Shown: positions 55,572 through 64,000 of the stretch, piece by piece
Layout: the number at the start of each line of letters is the position of its first letter
Numbering within the stretch: position 1 is the first letter of the stretch
Source: Opitutia bacterium
GTDB taxonomy: Bacteria > Verrucomicrobiota > Verrucomicrobiia > Opitutales > UBA953
Direction of reading: 5' to 3'
DNA: 64,000 nt
Assembly (NCBI GenBank): GCA_947453335.1
Contig: CANGFP010000001.1
Location: 1 to 64,000, forward strand
Position numbers and translations under genes: made by a program
Notes under the pieces: generated by a model
Told to the model about the DNA's origin: nothing
Seen by the model: only the letters and a program-made list of their open reading frames with translations
The model's database searches: none

Positions 55572-56276
55572 TCAGCCGACGACGCGGTAGCCGACGCCGC
55601 GCACCGTCTCGATCACGTCGCCCGAGGTGCCGAGCTTCTCGCGCAGGCGCCGCACGTGCGTGTCCACGGTGCGCGTCTCGAGGTCGGGCGAATAGTTCCA
55701 GACGTCGGCGAGCAGTTCTTCGCGCGACTGCACCCTGCCCTTCCGTTCGAGCAGCAGGCGCAGCAGCTTGAACTCCGTCGCCGTGAGCTCGAGCGCCTTG
55801 CCTTGCGCGGTGACCTCGTGGCGCTCGATGTCGAGCACGAGCGCGCCCGCCGCGAGGCGGGTCGTCGGCTTCGCGGCCGCGGACTTCGCTCGGCGCAGCA
55901 GCGCCTGGGCGCGTAGCATGAGCTCGCGCACGTCGAAAGGCTTGGTGACGTAGTCGTCCGCGCCGGACTCGAGCCCGCGCACCTTGTCGGCGGTCTCGCC
56001 CTTCGCGGTGAGGAAGATCACGGGCGTATCCTGGAGCAAGGCGTCGGCGCGCACCATGCGCAGGAGCTGCACGCCGGTCAGCTCGGGCATCATCACGTCC
56101 AGGATGATGAGGTCCGGACGGAAATCGCGCGCGAGGCCGATCGCGCGCAGCGGGTCGTTGAGCGCGCGGACCGCATAGCCGGCCTGCCGGAACTTGTAGT
56201 CCAAGAGCTCGGTGACATCGGTTTCGTCGTCCACGACGAGGATGCGCTTGAGGTGTTCGGCGTCTTGGTTGGCCAT
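55572..56276 (-). CDS. phoB: PhoB-type response regulator (OmpR/PhoB family)
   Basis: A 234-residue regulator. The receiver domain has RILVVDDETDVTELL, the phospho-acceptor Asp in LIILDVMMPELTG, Thr in IFLTAKGE and Lys in VTKPFDVRELM. The winged-helix domain has LTATEFKLLRLLLERKGRV and TVDTHVRRLREKLG. The start ATG at 56276 was preferred. It is the first gene of the phoB-phoR pair. The 200-base region upstream (56277-56477) contains nested inverted repeats and a parS site. Confidence 0.9.
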   Translation of the reverse strand: MANQDAEHLKRILVVDDETDVTELLDYKFRQAGYAVRALNDPLRAIGLARDFRPDLIILDVMMPELTGVQLLRMVRADALLQDTPVIFLTAKGETADKVRGLESGADDYVTKPFDVRELMLRAQALLRRAKSAAAKPTTRLAAGALVLDIERHEVTAQGKALELTATEFKLLRLLLERKGRVQSREELLADVWNYSPDLETRTVDTHVRRLREKLGTSGDVIETVRGVGYRVVG

Positions 56277-56317
56277 GGGTCTACTCAAAGACCATTCGAT
56301 AGGCTGCGCCAGATTTA

Positions 56318-56401
56318 GGTGTCAATTAAGGCGCTCGGGTGACGTAGGTGGTTTTGATTTGTAAGTATATGATTTACAGTATCTTACAAATTTAAGACAC
56401 C
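56318..56401. repeat. A+T-rich nested inverted repeats upstream of phoB
   Basis: The outer arms GGTGTC (56318-56323) and GACACC (56396-56401) enclose the perfect 9-bp arms ATTTGTAAG (56357-56365) and CTTACAAAT (56383-56391). The intervening 17 bases are almost all A/T. TTACA occurs twice at a 10-base step (56374, 56384). The stretch is far below the genome G+C level. It could be an operator for phoB, an unwinding element, or a cruciform-forming site beside parS. Confidence 0.55.
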
Positions 56402-56440
56402 GGATTGTTTCAAGCCGTCGCCGTAAGTGTTACACGGGTC

Positions 56441-56456
56441 TGTTCCACGTGGAACA
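56441..56456. other. parS centromere-like site (1)
   Basis: TGTTCCACGTGGAACA is a perfect 16-bp palindrome matching the general chromosomal parS form TGTTNCACGTGNAACA. It lies between mnmG and phoB, 22 bases from the mnmG stop. ParB binding here would mark the origin region for segregation. Confidence 0.85.
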
Positions 56457-56477
56457 ATGGACCACCCTCCCCTTCCT

Positions 56478-58367
56478 TTAGTTGGCTTTCTGCGCCCGGA
56501 ATAGGACCATCAGCAGTGAGATGTCTGCTGGGTTTACTCCGCTAATGCGGCTGGCCTGCCCAAGGGTCTGGGGTTGGATGGCGTGTAGCTTCTGTCGAGC
56601 CTCGATGCCCAATCCATAGGCCTTGAGGAAATCAAATCCTACAGGGACCTTGAAGGCTTCAAGGTCGTGGAGTTTGCGGGCAGATCGGCGCTCGCGGTCC
56701 AAGTAGCCGCGGTATTTGACCCGGTACATGACCTCGGCTTGGACTTCAGGGGTTTCCGCCAAGAAGCTCGGCGGCAGGTCCGCCGGGACCGAATCCATCT
56801 GGCGGCGGAGCACGTCGCCAGCCAAGCCGCCGGAGATGGTGATTTTCTCCAGGTATTCGGTCCAATGCGCGACTTGGGCGGCCTTGGCCTCAATGCGGAC
56901 CAATCTGGCGGGCGGCACCAGTCCATAGTTGGCGATTTTCTCCTTTAGGCGCAATTCAGCGCTGCCGTGGTTGAAAAGCAGGCGGTATTCAGCCCGGCTG
57001 GTGAACATCCGGTAGGGTTCCTGCGTTCCTTTGGAGACCAGGTCGTCGATCAATACGCCAATATAGGCTTCGTCGCGGCCGATGACCATGGGGGTCAGGC
57101 CTTTGACCCGACAGGCAGCATTAACACCGGCCACGAGGCCTTGGGCGGCGGCTTCTTCGTAGCCAGAGGTCCCGTTGATCTGTCCAGCGAAGAAGAGGCC
57201 AGCGACTTTCTTGGATTCCAAGGTAGGGTAGAGCTGGGTCGGGGGCGCGAAGTCGTATTCCACCGCATAGGCGGGGCGTAGCATCACGGCTTTCTCTAAT
57301 CCAGGGATGGAATGGAGCATTTCCAGCTGAACCTCAAAGGGGAGGGAGGTCGACAGGCCGTTGATGTACCATTCGTCGGTGTTTCGCCCCTCAGGTTCGA
57401 GGAAGAGTTTATGGGACTCCTTTTCGGAGAACTTGACGAACTTGTCTTCGATAGAGGGGCAATAGCGCGGACCGACCCCCTTGATTTCGCCTCCATAGAG
57501 AGGGGATCGGTGAAGGTTATCGTGGACAATCTTGCCGGTGAGGCCCGAGGCCTCGGTCATCCAGCAGGATACCTGGTCGCTGCCAGGAGTCCAGCCGGGC
57601 AGGCGTTCGCCCCGTTGTTCCACGTGGAACATGTCCGACTCTTGGCGGGTGTCGTGGAAGGCAAAAAGGGTAGGGGAGGGGTCGCCCGGTTGCTCCTCGC
57701 ACTGACTGAAATCAATAGACGACCCAAGGATGCGCGGAGGGGTGCCAGTCTTGAGGCGCTGCAGTTCAATTCCAGCCTCTAAGAAACTGTTGGACAACGA
57801 CTTAGCACTAAAATCACCAAGGCGTCCCCCTTCGGTCTTGTTGGCCCCGATGTGCATCAATCCGCGCAGGAAAGTACCCGTCGTTACGACCACGGTCTTA
57901 CCATAGAAAGAGAGGTCGAGATTGGTCTGTACCCCGACGACGGCGCCGCCTTCAAAGATCAGGCCCGTCACCATGGCCTGGAAGATCGTCAGACCCGGCT
58001 GCAGTTCGCAGAGGTGCTTCATCCGGAACTGGTAGGCCTTCTTATCGCACTGGGCGCGGGGGGCTTGGACGGCAGGTCCCTTCGAGGAATTCAGCAGGCG
58101 GAACTGGATGCCGGTGGTGTCGGCGGTCAAACCCATCTCCCCGCCGAGGGCGTCGATTTCCCGGACGATATGTCCCTTGGCCTGGCCCCCGATGGCGGGG
58201 TTGCAGCTCATCTGGGCAATGGTATCGATGTTGCCGCTGAGGAGCAGGACCTCGACCCCCATGCGGGCGGCCGACAGGGCGGCCTCGACGCCGGCATGCC
58301 CGGCCCCGCAGACGATGACGTCATAAGGGCGGCTGGGGCCGAGGCGGATCTCTTTGGGTGGTCGCAT
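56478..58367 (-). CDS. mnmG: tRNA uridine-5-carboxymethylaminomethyl modification enzyme MnmG (GidA)
   Basis: A 629-residue FAD enzyme that, with MnmE, modifies the wobble uridine of several tRNAs. [20 protein letters not shown] is the FAD loop. [25 protein letters not shown] is the family signature, and [14 protein letters not shown] and [14 protein letters not shown]-type blocks are present. Two catalytic-region Cys are kept ([10 protein letters not shown] and one more). Around residues 235-265 the coding sequence is unusual: residues about 246-251 (MFHVEQ) are encoded by a complete parS site. It is 27 bp after mnmE. mnmG near the origin is common in bacteria. Confidence 0.96.
   Translation of the reverse strand: MRPPKEIRLGPSRPYDVIVCGAGHAGVEAALSAARMGVEVLLLSGNIDTIAQMSCNPAIGGQAKGHIVREIDALGGEMGLTADTTGIQFRLLNSSKGPAVQAPRAQCDKKAYQFRMKHLCELQPGLTIFQAMVTGLIFEGGAVVGVQTNLDLSFYGKTVVVTTGTFLRGLMHIGANKTEGGRLGDFSAKSLSNSFLEAGIELQRLKTGTPPRILGSSIDFSQCEEQPGDPSPTLFAFHDTRQESDMFHVEQRGERLPGWTPGSDQVSCWMTEASGLTGKIVHDNLHRSPLYGGEIKGVGPRYCPSIEDKFVKFSEKESHKLFLEPEGRNTDEWYINGLSTSLPFEVQLEMLHSIPGLEKAVMLRPAYAVEYDFAPPTQLYPTLESKKVAGLFFAGQINGTSGYEEAAAQGLVAGVNAACRVKGLTPMVIGRDEAYIGVLIDDLVSKGTQEPYRMFTSRAEYRLLFNHGSAELRLKEKIANYGLVPPARLVRIEAKAAQVAHWTEYLEKITISGGLAGDVLRRQMDSVPADLPPSFLAETPEVQAEVMYRVKYRGYLDRERRSARKLHDLEAFKVPVGFDFLKAYGLGIEARQKLHAIQPQTLGQASRISGVNPADISLLMVLFRAQKAN
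57616..57631. other. parS centromere-like site (2), inside mnmG
   Basis: A second exact copy of TGTTCCACGTGGAACA, 1,175 bp from the first, within the mnmG coding sequence where it encodes the MFHVEQ stretch on the minus strand. Embedding of parS in coding sequence, giving FHVE/KQ peptides, is a known feature of origin-proximal genes. Confidence 0.85.
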
Positions 58368-58394
58368 AGGAGGCTTCCCTCCTAGCGAAGGGAA

Positions 58395-59753
58395 TCACTT
58401 CCCTATGCAGAAGGAAGCAAAGAGCTTGTCCAGCATACGCTCATTGTCGATGCGCCCGACGATCTCCCCGAGGGCGTCCAAGGCTTCCCGGCAACGGACG
58501 GCCGCCAGTTCCGTCGCGGCCGGAGGGCGGAGATGGTCCTGGGCCTGCTTCAGGGACCCGGCGGCCCGGAGCAGGGCGTCGGCGTGACGGACGCCGACGA
58601 CGAGGTCTTCGGCGCCCGGGGCCACGTCGCGCGCCACCAGGATCTCGCCGAGCCGGGCGCGGAGCGCTTCGGCGTCGCGGCCGTCGAGGAGGCACGTGGG
58701 AATCTTCACGAGGTCCGTCCGCCACGACGCGTGCGCCGGATGCGCCGGCAGGTCGGTCTTGTTCTCGATGACGAGCGTGCGGTCCGCGGCGAGCAGGCCG
58801 TCGAGTTCGGGCGGCAACGTCGGCGGCGGCGCGGAGCGGTCGACGACGAGGAGCAGGAAGTGCGCGGCGCGCGCCTGCTCGAGCGAACGCTCCATGCCCG
58901 CGCGTTCGAGCGCGGAGCCCGCGTCGCGCAACCCCGCGGTGTCGACCGCGGTGACGGCGAGCGGCAGCCCGGCGACGGGCGCCTCGAGGAAGTCGCGCGT
59001 GGTGCCGGCCTCGGCGCTCACGAGCGCGCGCGCGGTGCCGGTGAGCGCGTTGAGCAGGCTCGACTTCCCCGCGTTGGGCGCCCCGACGACGGCGACGCGC
59101 AGGCCCGCGCGCAGCGTGGCGTCGTGCCGGGCCGTCCTGGCGTATCCGGAAAGTTCTGACTCGATTCCGGCCAATGTCCGCAGGGGTCCCGTCGGGTCCT
59201 CGGCGGGGAGGTCTTCCTCGGGGAAGTCGATGTGCGCCTCCAGGTGCGCCAGCGCCGCGAGCAGGCGGTCGCTCCACGCGGCGACCTGCCGGCCGAGCTC
59301 GCCGGCGAGCTGGCGGCGGGCCGAGGCGAGCGCGCGTTCGGAGCTCGCGTGGATCAGGTCGGCGACGGCTTCGGCCTGGGTCAGGTCGAGCTTGCCGGCG
59401 AGGAACGCGCGGCGCGTGAACTCGCCCGGCTCCGCGGCGCGGCAGCCGCGCGCGAGGCAGTCCTCGGCGAGCCGGCGGGCGAGCAGCGGATTGCCGTGGC
59501 AGGTGATCTCAAGCGAGTCGCCGCCGGTGAACGAGCTTGGCGCGCGCGACAGGACCACGACGACCTGGTCGATGGGGTCGCCGGCGACGTCGCGCCACAC
59601 GGCGACCGTCGCGCGCTTCGCGGTGGGCGGCGTCGCGCGACCGCAGGCGGCGCGCGCGATCTCCGCGGCGAGCGGGCCGTCGACGCGGAGCACGGCGAGC
59701 GCGGAGCGGCCGGCGGGCGTGGCGACGGCGACGATGGTCTCGGTGGTGGACAT
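58395..59753 (-). CDS. mnmE: tRNA modification GTPase MnmE (TrmE)
   Basis: A 452-residue GTPase. The start at 59753 gives [20 protein letters not shown], the normal family N-terminus. The formyl-THF-binding domain, then the helical domain with FPEEDLP, then the G domain follow: [37 protein letters not shown] and NKTDLP. The C-terminal CIGK motif with the catalytic Cys is complete (LFASFCIGK). It acts with MnmG on tRNA wobble uridine. mnmE-mnmG is a compact operon. Confidence 0.96.
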   Translation of the reverse strand: MSTTETIVAVATPAGRSALAVLRVDGPLAAEIARAACGRATPPTAKRATVAVWRDVAGDPIDQVVVVLSRAPSSFTGGDSLEITCHGNPLLARRLAEDCLARGCRAAEPGEFTRRAFLAGKLDLTQAEAVADLIHASSERALASARRQLAGELGRQVAAWSDRLLAALAHLEAHIDFPEEDLPAEDPTGPLRTLAGIESELSGYARTARHDATLRAGLRVAVVGAPNAGKSSLLNALTGTARALVSAEAGTTRDFLEAPVAGLPLAVTAVDTAGLRDAGSALERAGMERSLEQARAAHFLLLVVDRSAPPPTLPPELDGLLAADRTLVIENKTDLPAHPAHASWRTDLVKIPTCLLDGRDAEALRARLGEILVARDVAPGAEDLVVGVRHADALLRAAGSLKQAQDHLRPPAATELAAVRCREALDALGEIVGRIDNERMLDKLFASFCIGK

Positions 59754-59861
59754 GCGGCGGACCATCCCAAGGGGGCGGGGCAGGGGAGGCAAGCGGTGTC
59801 ATCGAGGCTGAAAAGGCTGGAAGGGCGGGAGGGGAACGGCACAGTTCGCCCCATCACTCCC

Positions 59862-61118
59862 GTGGAACACCATCGTTTCCTTTCTCCTTCCGCCGCGGCG
59901 GCGATCGCCTCCGCCCATGGCACCCCTTGCTACGTCTACGACCAGGCCACGCTCGAGGCCCAGGCCGACGCGATGCTGGCCTTCCCGAACGCCTTCGGCC
60001 TGACGGTCCGTTTCGCGATGAAGGCCTGCCCCAACGCCTCGGTGCTCCGCCTCTTCGCCGCCAAGGGTCTCCACCTCGACGCCAGCTCGGGCCATGAGGT
60101 CCGCCGCGCGCTCAAGGCCGGCGTCCCCGCCGACCGCATCTCGTTGTCCTCCCAGGAGCTGCCGGCCGACTTCGCCGAACTCCTCCGTTTGGGCGTGCAC
60201 GTCAACGCCTGCTCCCTCCTGCAGCTGGAGCGGATCGGCCAGGCCCTGCCCGGCCACCATGTCGGCCTGCGCTTCAATCCCGGCCGCGGTTCGGGCGGCA
60301 CGGGCAAGACGAACGTCGGTGGCCCCGACTCCTCCTTCGGCATCTGGCATGAATGGGCGGACCAGGCCCAGGCCCTCGCGACCAAGCACGGCCTCAAGGT
60401 CGTCCGCATCCACACGCACATCGGCTCGGGCAGCGATCCCGTGGTCTGGCAGGAAGTCTCCGCCGCGAGCCTCGCGCTCGTGCTGCGTTTCCCCGATGTC
60501 GTCGCGCTCAACCTCGGCGGCGGCTACAAGGTCGCCCGTGTCGCGACCGAGAAGGGCACCGACCCGCAGGTCGTCGGCGCTCCGGTGAAGCTGGCGTTCG
60601 AGAAGTTCGCCGCCGCCCATGGCCGGCCGCTGCGCCTCGAGATCGAGCCGGGCACCTTCCTCGTCGCCAACGCCGGCGCCGTGCTCTGCCGCGTGCAGGA
60701 CGTCGTCTCCACGGGCGCCCGCGAGTTCCTCAAGACCGACACGGGGATGACCGAGATACTGCGGCCGTCGCTCTACGGTTCGCAGCATCCGGTGCACCTC
60801 TATCCGGCGAAACCGACCGGTCGCGTCCGCGATTACGTCGTGGTCGGACACTGCTGCGAATCCGGCGACCTCATCAGCTGCGCCCCGGGCGAGCCGGAGA
60901 CCTTGGCCACGCGCGCGCTGCCCGAAGCGGCCGCCGGCGACCTCGTCGTCATCGGCGGCGCCGGAGCCTATTGCGCCGGCATGAGCACCAAGAACTACAA
61001 CTCCTTCCCCGAGGCCCCCGAGGTCCTGCTGCAGGCGGGCGAAAGCTTCCGTCTGATCCGCCGTCGGCAGACGCTCGACCAGATCCTGCAGAACGAGGTC
61101 GGCCCGGAAGGCCTCTGA
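59862..61118 (+). CDS. lysA: Diaminopimelate decarboxylase
   Basis: A 418-residue group IV PLP decarboxylase. The PLP Lys lies in [26 protein letters not shown] binds PLP phosphate, then [25 protein letters not shown], and the partner-subunit CCESGDLIS block with the catalytic Cys. [21 protein letters not shown] is the LysA C-terminal signature. It makes lysine from meso-DAP. No in-frame ATG fits; GTG at 59862 was chosen as start, and it lacks a clear ribosome-binding site. It leads a two-gene operon with a Cys/Met-type PLP enzyme (3-bp gap). Confidence 0.87.
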   Translation: MEHHRFLSPSAAAAIASAHGTPCYVYDQATLEAQADAMLAFPNAFGLTVRFAMKACPNASVLRLFAAKGLHLDASSGHEVRRALKAGVPADRISLSSQELPADFAELLRLGVHVNACSLLQLERIGQALPGHHVGLRFNPGRGSGGTGKTNVGGPDSSFGIWHEWADQAQALATKHGLKVVRIHTHIGSGSDPVVWQEVSAASLALVLRFPDVVALNLGGGYKVARVATEKGTDPQVVGAPVKLAFEKFAAAHGRPLRLEIEPGTFLVANAGAVLCRVQDVVSTGAREFLKTDTGMTEILRPSLYGSQHPVHLYPAKPTGRVRDYVVVGHCCESGDLISCAPGEPETLATRALPEAAAGDLVVIGGAGAYCAGMSTKNYNSFPEAPEVLLQAGESFRLIRRRQTLDQILQNEVGPEGL

Positions 61119-61121
61119 GCC

Positions 61122-62582
61122 GTGCCGCTGTGTCCGCCATTGGGCGCCACGGTGCCCGCGTCTCCGCACGGCACCGTCGTCTGCCTCCCGACGCTCGCCG
61201 ACGTCGAAGGCTATGAACGGCGCGAGGCCGCGACCTGGAGCCGCATCACCGCGGGCTACCCGCGCTTCGTCCGCAACGCGCTCGTCGAGCAGGCCGCGAC
61301 GCAGGCCGCCCGGGCGTTGGGCCGGGCGGGCTCGCTCTTCCCGCTGGCGTCGCGCCGCGCCGCGGAACGCATCTTGGCGTGGACCGGCGTGCAGGGCGCG
61401 TCGATCGACGCGGTCGGCGACTGGACCCTCGTCTCCTTCCCGGAAGGCGACCGCTCCGAGCCGTTCGCGAAGTTCGTCCAGCACACCGGTGCGCTGATCT
61501 CGTCGCGCCAGGCCGAAGCCCATCTCGCGGGCCGCGCCACCGACGCCGCCCGCGCCGCGGCCGACCTCGCGTCCATCCGGCTGACCTTGGCGCCGTACCT
61601 CGCGCCGGCGCGCGCCGAAGACCTCGTCGTGACCTTGGCGGGGATGAACGCGGTCGCCGCCGCCATCGCCGCGGTCGACGCCGTGCAGCGTCCGCGCGGC
61701 CGCCGCACCTGGATCCAGCTCGGGTGGCTCTACGTGGATTCCACGCGTCTCTTCGAGAAGGCCGCCGGCACGCGCCACGTGTTCGTGCCGGACGTCGCCG
61801 ACCTCGCCGCCGTCGAGCGCCTGCTCGCGCAGGGCGACGTCGCGGGCGTCTTCACCGAGATCCCCAACAACCCGCAGCTCGAGACCACCGACGTCGCCGC
61901 GCTCCGACGCCTGTGCGACCGGCATGGCGCCAAGCTCGTCCTCGATCCGAGCTCCGTCGGGCTCGCGTCCGTCGACGTGCTGCCGTCCGCCGACATCGTG
62001 TGCTCCAGCCTGACGAAGTACGCCGCGGGCCGCGGCGACGTCATGGCCGGCGTGCTGGCGGTGCATCCGGACCGCCCGGACGCCGCGGAACTCCTGCGCG
62101 AGGCGCAGGCCTTCGCCGATGCGCCCCACGGCACGGACGCCGCGGAGCTCGCGGCGCAGGTCCTCCGCATGGCGGAGATCACCGCGCGGCTGTCCGCGCA
62201 GGCCGCGGAGCTTTCCCGTCGCCTGGCCGCCCATCCGTCGGTCCGCCGCGTCCGCACCGCGCTCACCACGGCGACCGCCGCCCATTACCGCGCGTTGCAG
62301 CGGCCCGGCGCCGGCGCCGGCGCCCTCATCACCTTGGAGCTGAACGCCGACCTGCGGACGACCTACGACCGTCTGCGCGTCGTGAAGGGCCCGAGCTTCG
62401 GCCTCGAGTTCACGTTGGCTTCGCCGTTCCTCTGGTTGGCGCACTTCAACGAGGTCACCACGCCGGAAGGCCGCGAGTCGATCCGCCGCGCCGGCCTGGA
62501 CCCCGACCTCCTGCGCGTCTCGGTCGGCCTCGAGCCCATCGAGGAGATCTGGGCGGCGTTCGAGGCCGCCCTCAAGAAGTAG
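61122..62582 (+). CDS. Cys/Met-metabolism-type PLP-dependent enzyme with N-terminal extension
   Basis: A 486-residue aminotransferase-fold protein of the cystathionine gamma-synthase/lyase group. The PLP Lys motif is SSLTKYAAGRGDVMAGVLAV (usual SxTKyxxGHxDvmgG, here with Arg for His). FTEIPNNPQLETTDVAALRR is the TEIPSNPllet-type segment and LVLDPSSVG the Asp that contacts PLP. The C-terminal block GLEPIEEIWAAFEAAL is typical. About 100 N-terminal residues before the fold exceed the usual 380-400-residue enzymes. GTG start at 61122. A role in methionine/cysteine synthesis is likely but the exact reaction is not determinable. Confidence 0.8.
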   Translation: MPLCPPLGATVPASPHGTVVCLPTLADVEGYERREAATWSRITAGYPRFVRNALVEQAATQAARALGRAGSLFPLASRRAAERILAWTGVQGASIDAVGDWTLVSFPEGDRSEPFAKFVQHTGALISSRQAEAHLAGRATDAARAAADLASIRLTLAPYLAPARAEDLVVTLAGMNAVAAAIAAVDAVQRPRGRRTWIQLGWLYVDSTRLFEKAAGTRHVFVPDVADLAAVERLLAQGDVAGVFTEIPNNPQLETTDVAALRRLCDRHGAKLVLDPSSVGLASVDVLPSADIVCSSLTKYAAGRGDVMAGVLAVHPDRPDAAELLREAQAFADAPHGTDAAELAAQVLRMAEITARLSAQAAELSRRLAAHPSVRRVRTALTTATAAHYRALQRPGAGAGALITLELNADLRTTYDRLRVVKGPSFGLEFTLASPFLWLAHFNEVTTPEGRESIRRAGLDPDLLRVSVGLEPIEEIWAAFEAALKK

Positions 62583-62602
62583 GCCCACCGCGAAGGTGGG
62601 CC
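62582..62602. terminator. Hairpin between convergent genes
   Basis: GGCCCACC and GGTGGGCC form a perfect 8-bp stem with a GCGAA loop, starting at the last base of the stop codon of the PLP enzyme gene. There is no T-run on either strand, so termination strength is uncertain. Confidence 0.5.
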
Positions 62603-62621
62603 CACGTGCCGCCGCCGTCGT

Positions 62622-63122
62622 TCAACCTTCGCCGTGGTCGTCGGGGCCGTCCGTCGCGTCCTCGTCGTTCGCCGCCGTCTTCTTGCCGGTCGCCGTCTTC
62701 TTCTCGGTGCGCGCCTTGAGCATCTTCTCGCGGAACGCGGCCCGTTGCTTCTTCAGGAGGTCCGCCGCTTCGGGATCCTGCTTGGCCAGCGCGTCTTCGT
62801 AGGCCTTGCGGTAGGCCGTCTCGGATTCCGCCGCCTTGGTCCGGGCGTGTTTGTATTCGGCGGCGGCCTTGGCGGCCAACGCGCGGTCGGCCTTGGCCTG
62901 CTGTTGGGCTTCGGCGACCTCGGGCAGGGCATGCACCTTGTGCTTGGCCGTGCTCAGCTTGTCCTGTTCGGGATTCCCGTCGGCCGTGTCGCCTTCGGCC
63001 GCGGCGGGTTGGGCCGGCGCGGCCGGCTCGTGCTTGGGCGCGTTCGCCTTGGCGGCGAGGAGCGGGGAGGGGAGGGCGCCGGCGAGAAGGCCGGCGGCGA
63101 GGAGGAGGGGGATGAGTTTCAT
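62622..63122 (-). CDS. Exported coiled-coil hypothetical protein
   Basis: A 166-residue protein; the start at 63122 gives a clear signal peptide (MKLIPLLLAAGLLAGALPSP, cleavage near LLAA). The mature part is Ala/Lys/Glu/Gln-rich, with a predicted helical coiled coil from about residue 65 to 145, and ends in an acidic DEDATDGPDDHGEG tail. No family is recognised. It is divergent from the last gene in the window (73-bp gap) and convergent with the PLP enzyme gene. Confidence 0.65.
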   Translation of the reverse strand: MKLIPLLLAAGLLAGALPSPLLAAKANAPKHEPAAPAQPAAAEGDTADGNPEQDKLSTAKHKVHALPEVAEAQQQAKADRALAAKAAAEYKHARTKAAESETAYRKAYEDALAKQDPEAADLLKKQRAAFREKMLKARTEKKTATGKKTAANDEDATDGPDDHGEG

Positions 63123-63195
63123 GGTGTGAGGGAACGGGCTTGAGGAAGTTGGTCCCCCGCCGATACTGCAAGCGTACCCCCGTAAGGCCCATTCC

Positions 63196-64000
63196 ATGAA
63201 ATTTCTCTCCCGTCTGCTCCTAGGGTTGCTCCTGTTCGCGCCGCTGGTCGCCGTCGCGCAGAAGAAGGGCGGCAACCGCGTCATCACCGCGCCGCCGCTG
63301 CCGCAGGTGCCCGAGCTTCCCGATGCCTTCCCGCAGGTCATCGGCACGCAGGTCATCGGACCCGCGTACAAGTTCACGAAGGAAGATCCCATCGTCGAAG
63401 GCGCGCTCGTCGTGCAGGCGATGGGCTCGCGCATCCTCAAGGTGCAGGTGCCGCCGGGCCCGCAGCTGAACCAGCTCATCGCGATGCCCTTCACGCACTA
63501 CCTCGTGTGGTACCGGTCCAACGACGATTGGGCCAAGGGCTTCACGCCGGAGATGCGCCGCCGCGAGTACAACGCGATGTACGCCTTCACGAAGGACCTC
63601 CTCACGCGCCGCGACACCACCGGCAAGACGTTCTTCATCGGCCATTGGGAGGGCGACTGGTACCTGCTGCCCGACCGGGACACGAAGGCCGACGCCAGTC
63701 CGGCAGCCGCCGCCGCCATGGTCGAGTGGCTCAACGCCCGCCAGGAGGCCGTCGACGACGCCCGCGCCGAGGTCCCCTACACGCGTTGCCGCGTCTACAC
63801 GTACGCCGAGGTGAACCGCGTGCGCGACGCGATGGTCGACGGCAAGAAGCGCATGGCCAACCTCGTCCTGCCGAAGGTCAACGTGGATTTCGTCTCGTAC
63901 TCGGCCTACGACTGCCAGCTGCTGCCGGCCGCCGACGTCACCAAGACCCTCGACTGGCTCAACGCGCAGCTCCCGCCCAAGGCCAACCTGCCCGCGAAGC
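63196..64000 (+). CDS. Exported hypothetical protein, possibly a TIM-barrel glycosidase-like (3' end outside window)
   Basis: An open frame from ATG 63196 to the window end (268 codons, no stop). The signal peptide is MKFLSRLLLGLLLFAPLVAVA. Strand-like blocks TFFIGHWEGDWYLLP (about residues 152-166), TRCRVYTYAEVNRVRDAM and VNVDFVSYSAYDCQL are spaced like successive beta-strands of a TIM barrel. The first has a Glu in a position where clan-A glycosidases keep the acid/base. I do not recognise the family, and catalytic function is inference. Its divergent partner encodes another exported protein. Confidence 0.7.
   Translation, partial: MKFLSRLLLGLLLFAPLVAVAQKKGGNRVITAPPLPQVPELPDAFPQVIGTQVIGPAYKFTKEDPIVEGALVVQAMGSRILKVQVPPGPQLNQLIAMPFTHYLVWYRSNDDWAKGFTPEMRRREYNAMYAFTKDLLTRRDTTGKTFFIGHWEGDWYLLPDRDTKADASPAAAAAMVEWLNARQEAVDDARAEVPYTRCRVYTYAEVNRVRDAMVDGKKRMANLVLPKVNVDFVSYSAYDCQLLPAADVTKTLDWLNAQLPPKANLPAK

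Noticed and set aside
56373-56389. Pho box upstream of phoB
   Set aside because: The TGTAA-type repeats on the minus strand are 10 bases apart, not 11, and lack the CTGTCAT core.

Overview
The window is about two-thirds G+C, gene-dense, and carries no mobile element, CRISPR array or rRNA. The gene families point to a Verrucomicrobiota bacterium, most likely of the Opitutales group. The evidence is a fused aroA-cmk gene, a Bacteroidetes/Verrucomicrobia-type long PurF, a DUF5069 gene, a GH81 beta-1,3-glucanase, a PA14-like secreted protein, and degenerate FGE/SUMF1-type proteins. This placement is an inference from gene content; there is no 16S gene here to test it.

Layout. (1) 1-5011: the end of a secreted Gly-rich protein, then a tight five-gene minus-strand sugar operon (TIM-barrel isomerase, FucU-type mutarotase, aldo/keto reductase, Zn dehydrogenase, lactonase-like amidohydrolase) that reads as an oxidative deoxyhexose (L-fucose-like) route. 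(2) 5083-11708: a canonical F-type ATP synthase operon atpBEFHAGDC. (3) 11827-14702: pdxH, rsmE, rsmD and a zinc-finger-degenerate fpg. (4) 14750-17005: a secreted GH81 laminarinase. (5) 17113-29062: a complete urea acquisition block on the minus strand, porin-urtABCDE-ureABC-ureEFG-ureD, with a sigma-54 promoter match in front of the porin and a hairpin between urtA and urtB. (6) 29310-31931: aldo/keto reductase, Nudix hydrolase and an unrecognised kinase-like protein. (7) 31995-38946: purF, purN, purE and purK interleaved with namZ (DUF1343), prmA and a membrane protein. (8) 38998-42722: a WbpM/FlaA1-type nucleotide-sugar dehydratase and a membrane-anchored SUMF1-like protein. (9) 42815-49938: tyrA, aroA-cmk, plsC, dnaN, pssA, a solo RelE-fold protein, a low-molecular-weight phosphatase and DUF5069. 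(10) 50015-56276: hemX-type gene, a short hemA, an NtrC-type regulator, a PstS-like protein, tRNA-Gly(GCC) and a phoB/phoR pair. (11) 56277-59753: mnmG and mnmE with two perfect parS sites. (12) 59862-64000: lysA, a Cys/Met-type PLP enzyme, a coiled-coil exported protein and an exported protein cut by the window end.

How it fits together. dnaN with a cluster of DnaA-box-like 9-mers in a low-G+C pocket (47536-47724), plus two 16-bp parS palindromes at mnmG (56441 and 57616), suggest that the window lies close to the chromosomal replication origin. GH81 and the fucose-like operon suggest use of algal or plant polysaccharides. The urea block makes urea a nitrogen source under probable nitrogen (RpoN) control.

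The genome is very compact. Many neighbours overlap by the 4-bp ATGA arrangement, and four convergent gene pairs share the palindrome TGATCA as back-to-back stop codons with no intergenic base. There is no gene-free stretch over 300 bases; the longest gaps are 29063-29309, 47472-47719 and 56277-56477, each described below.
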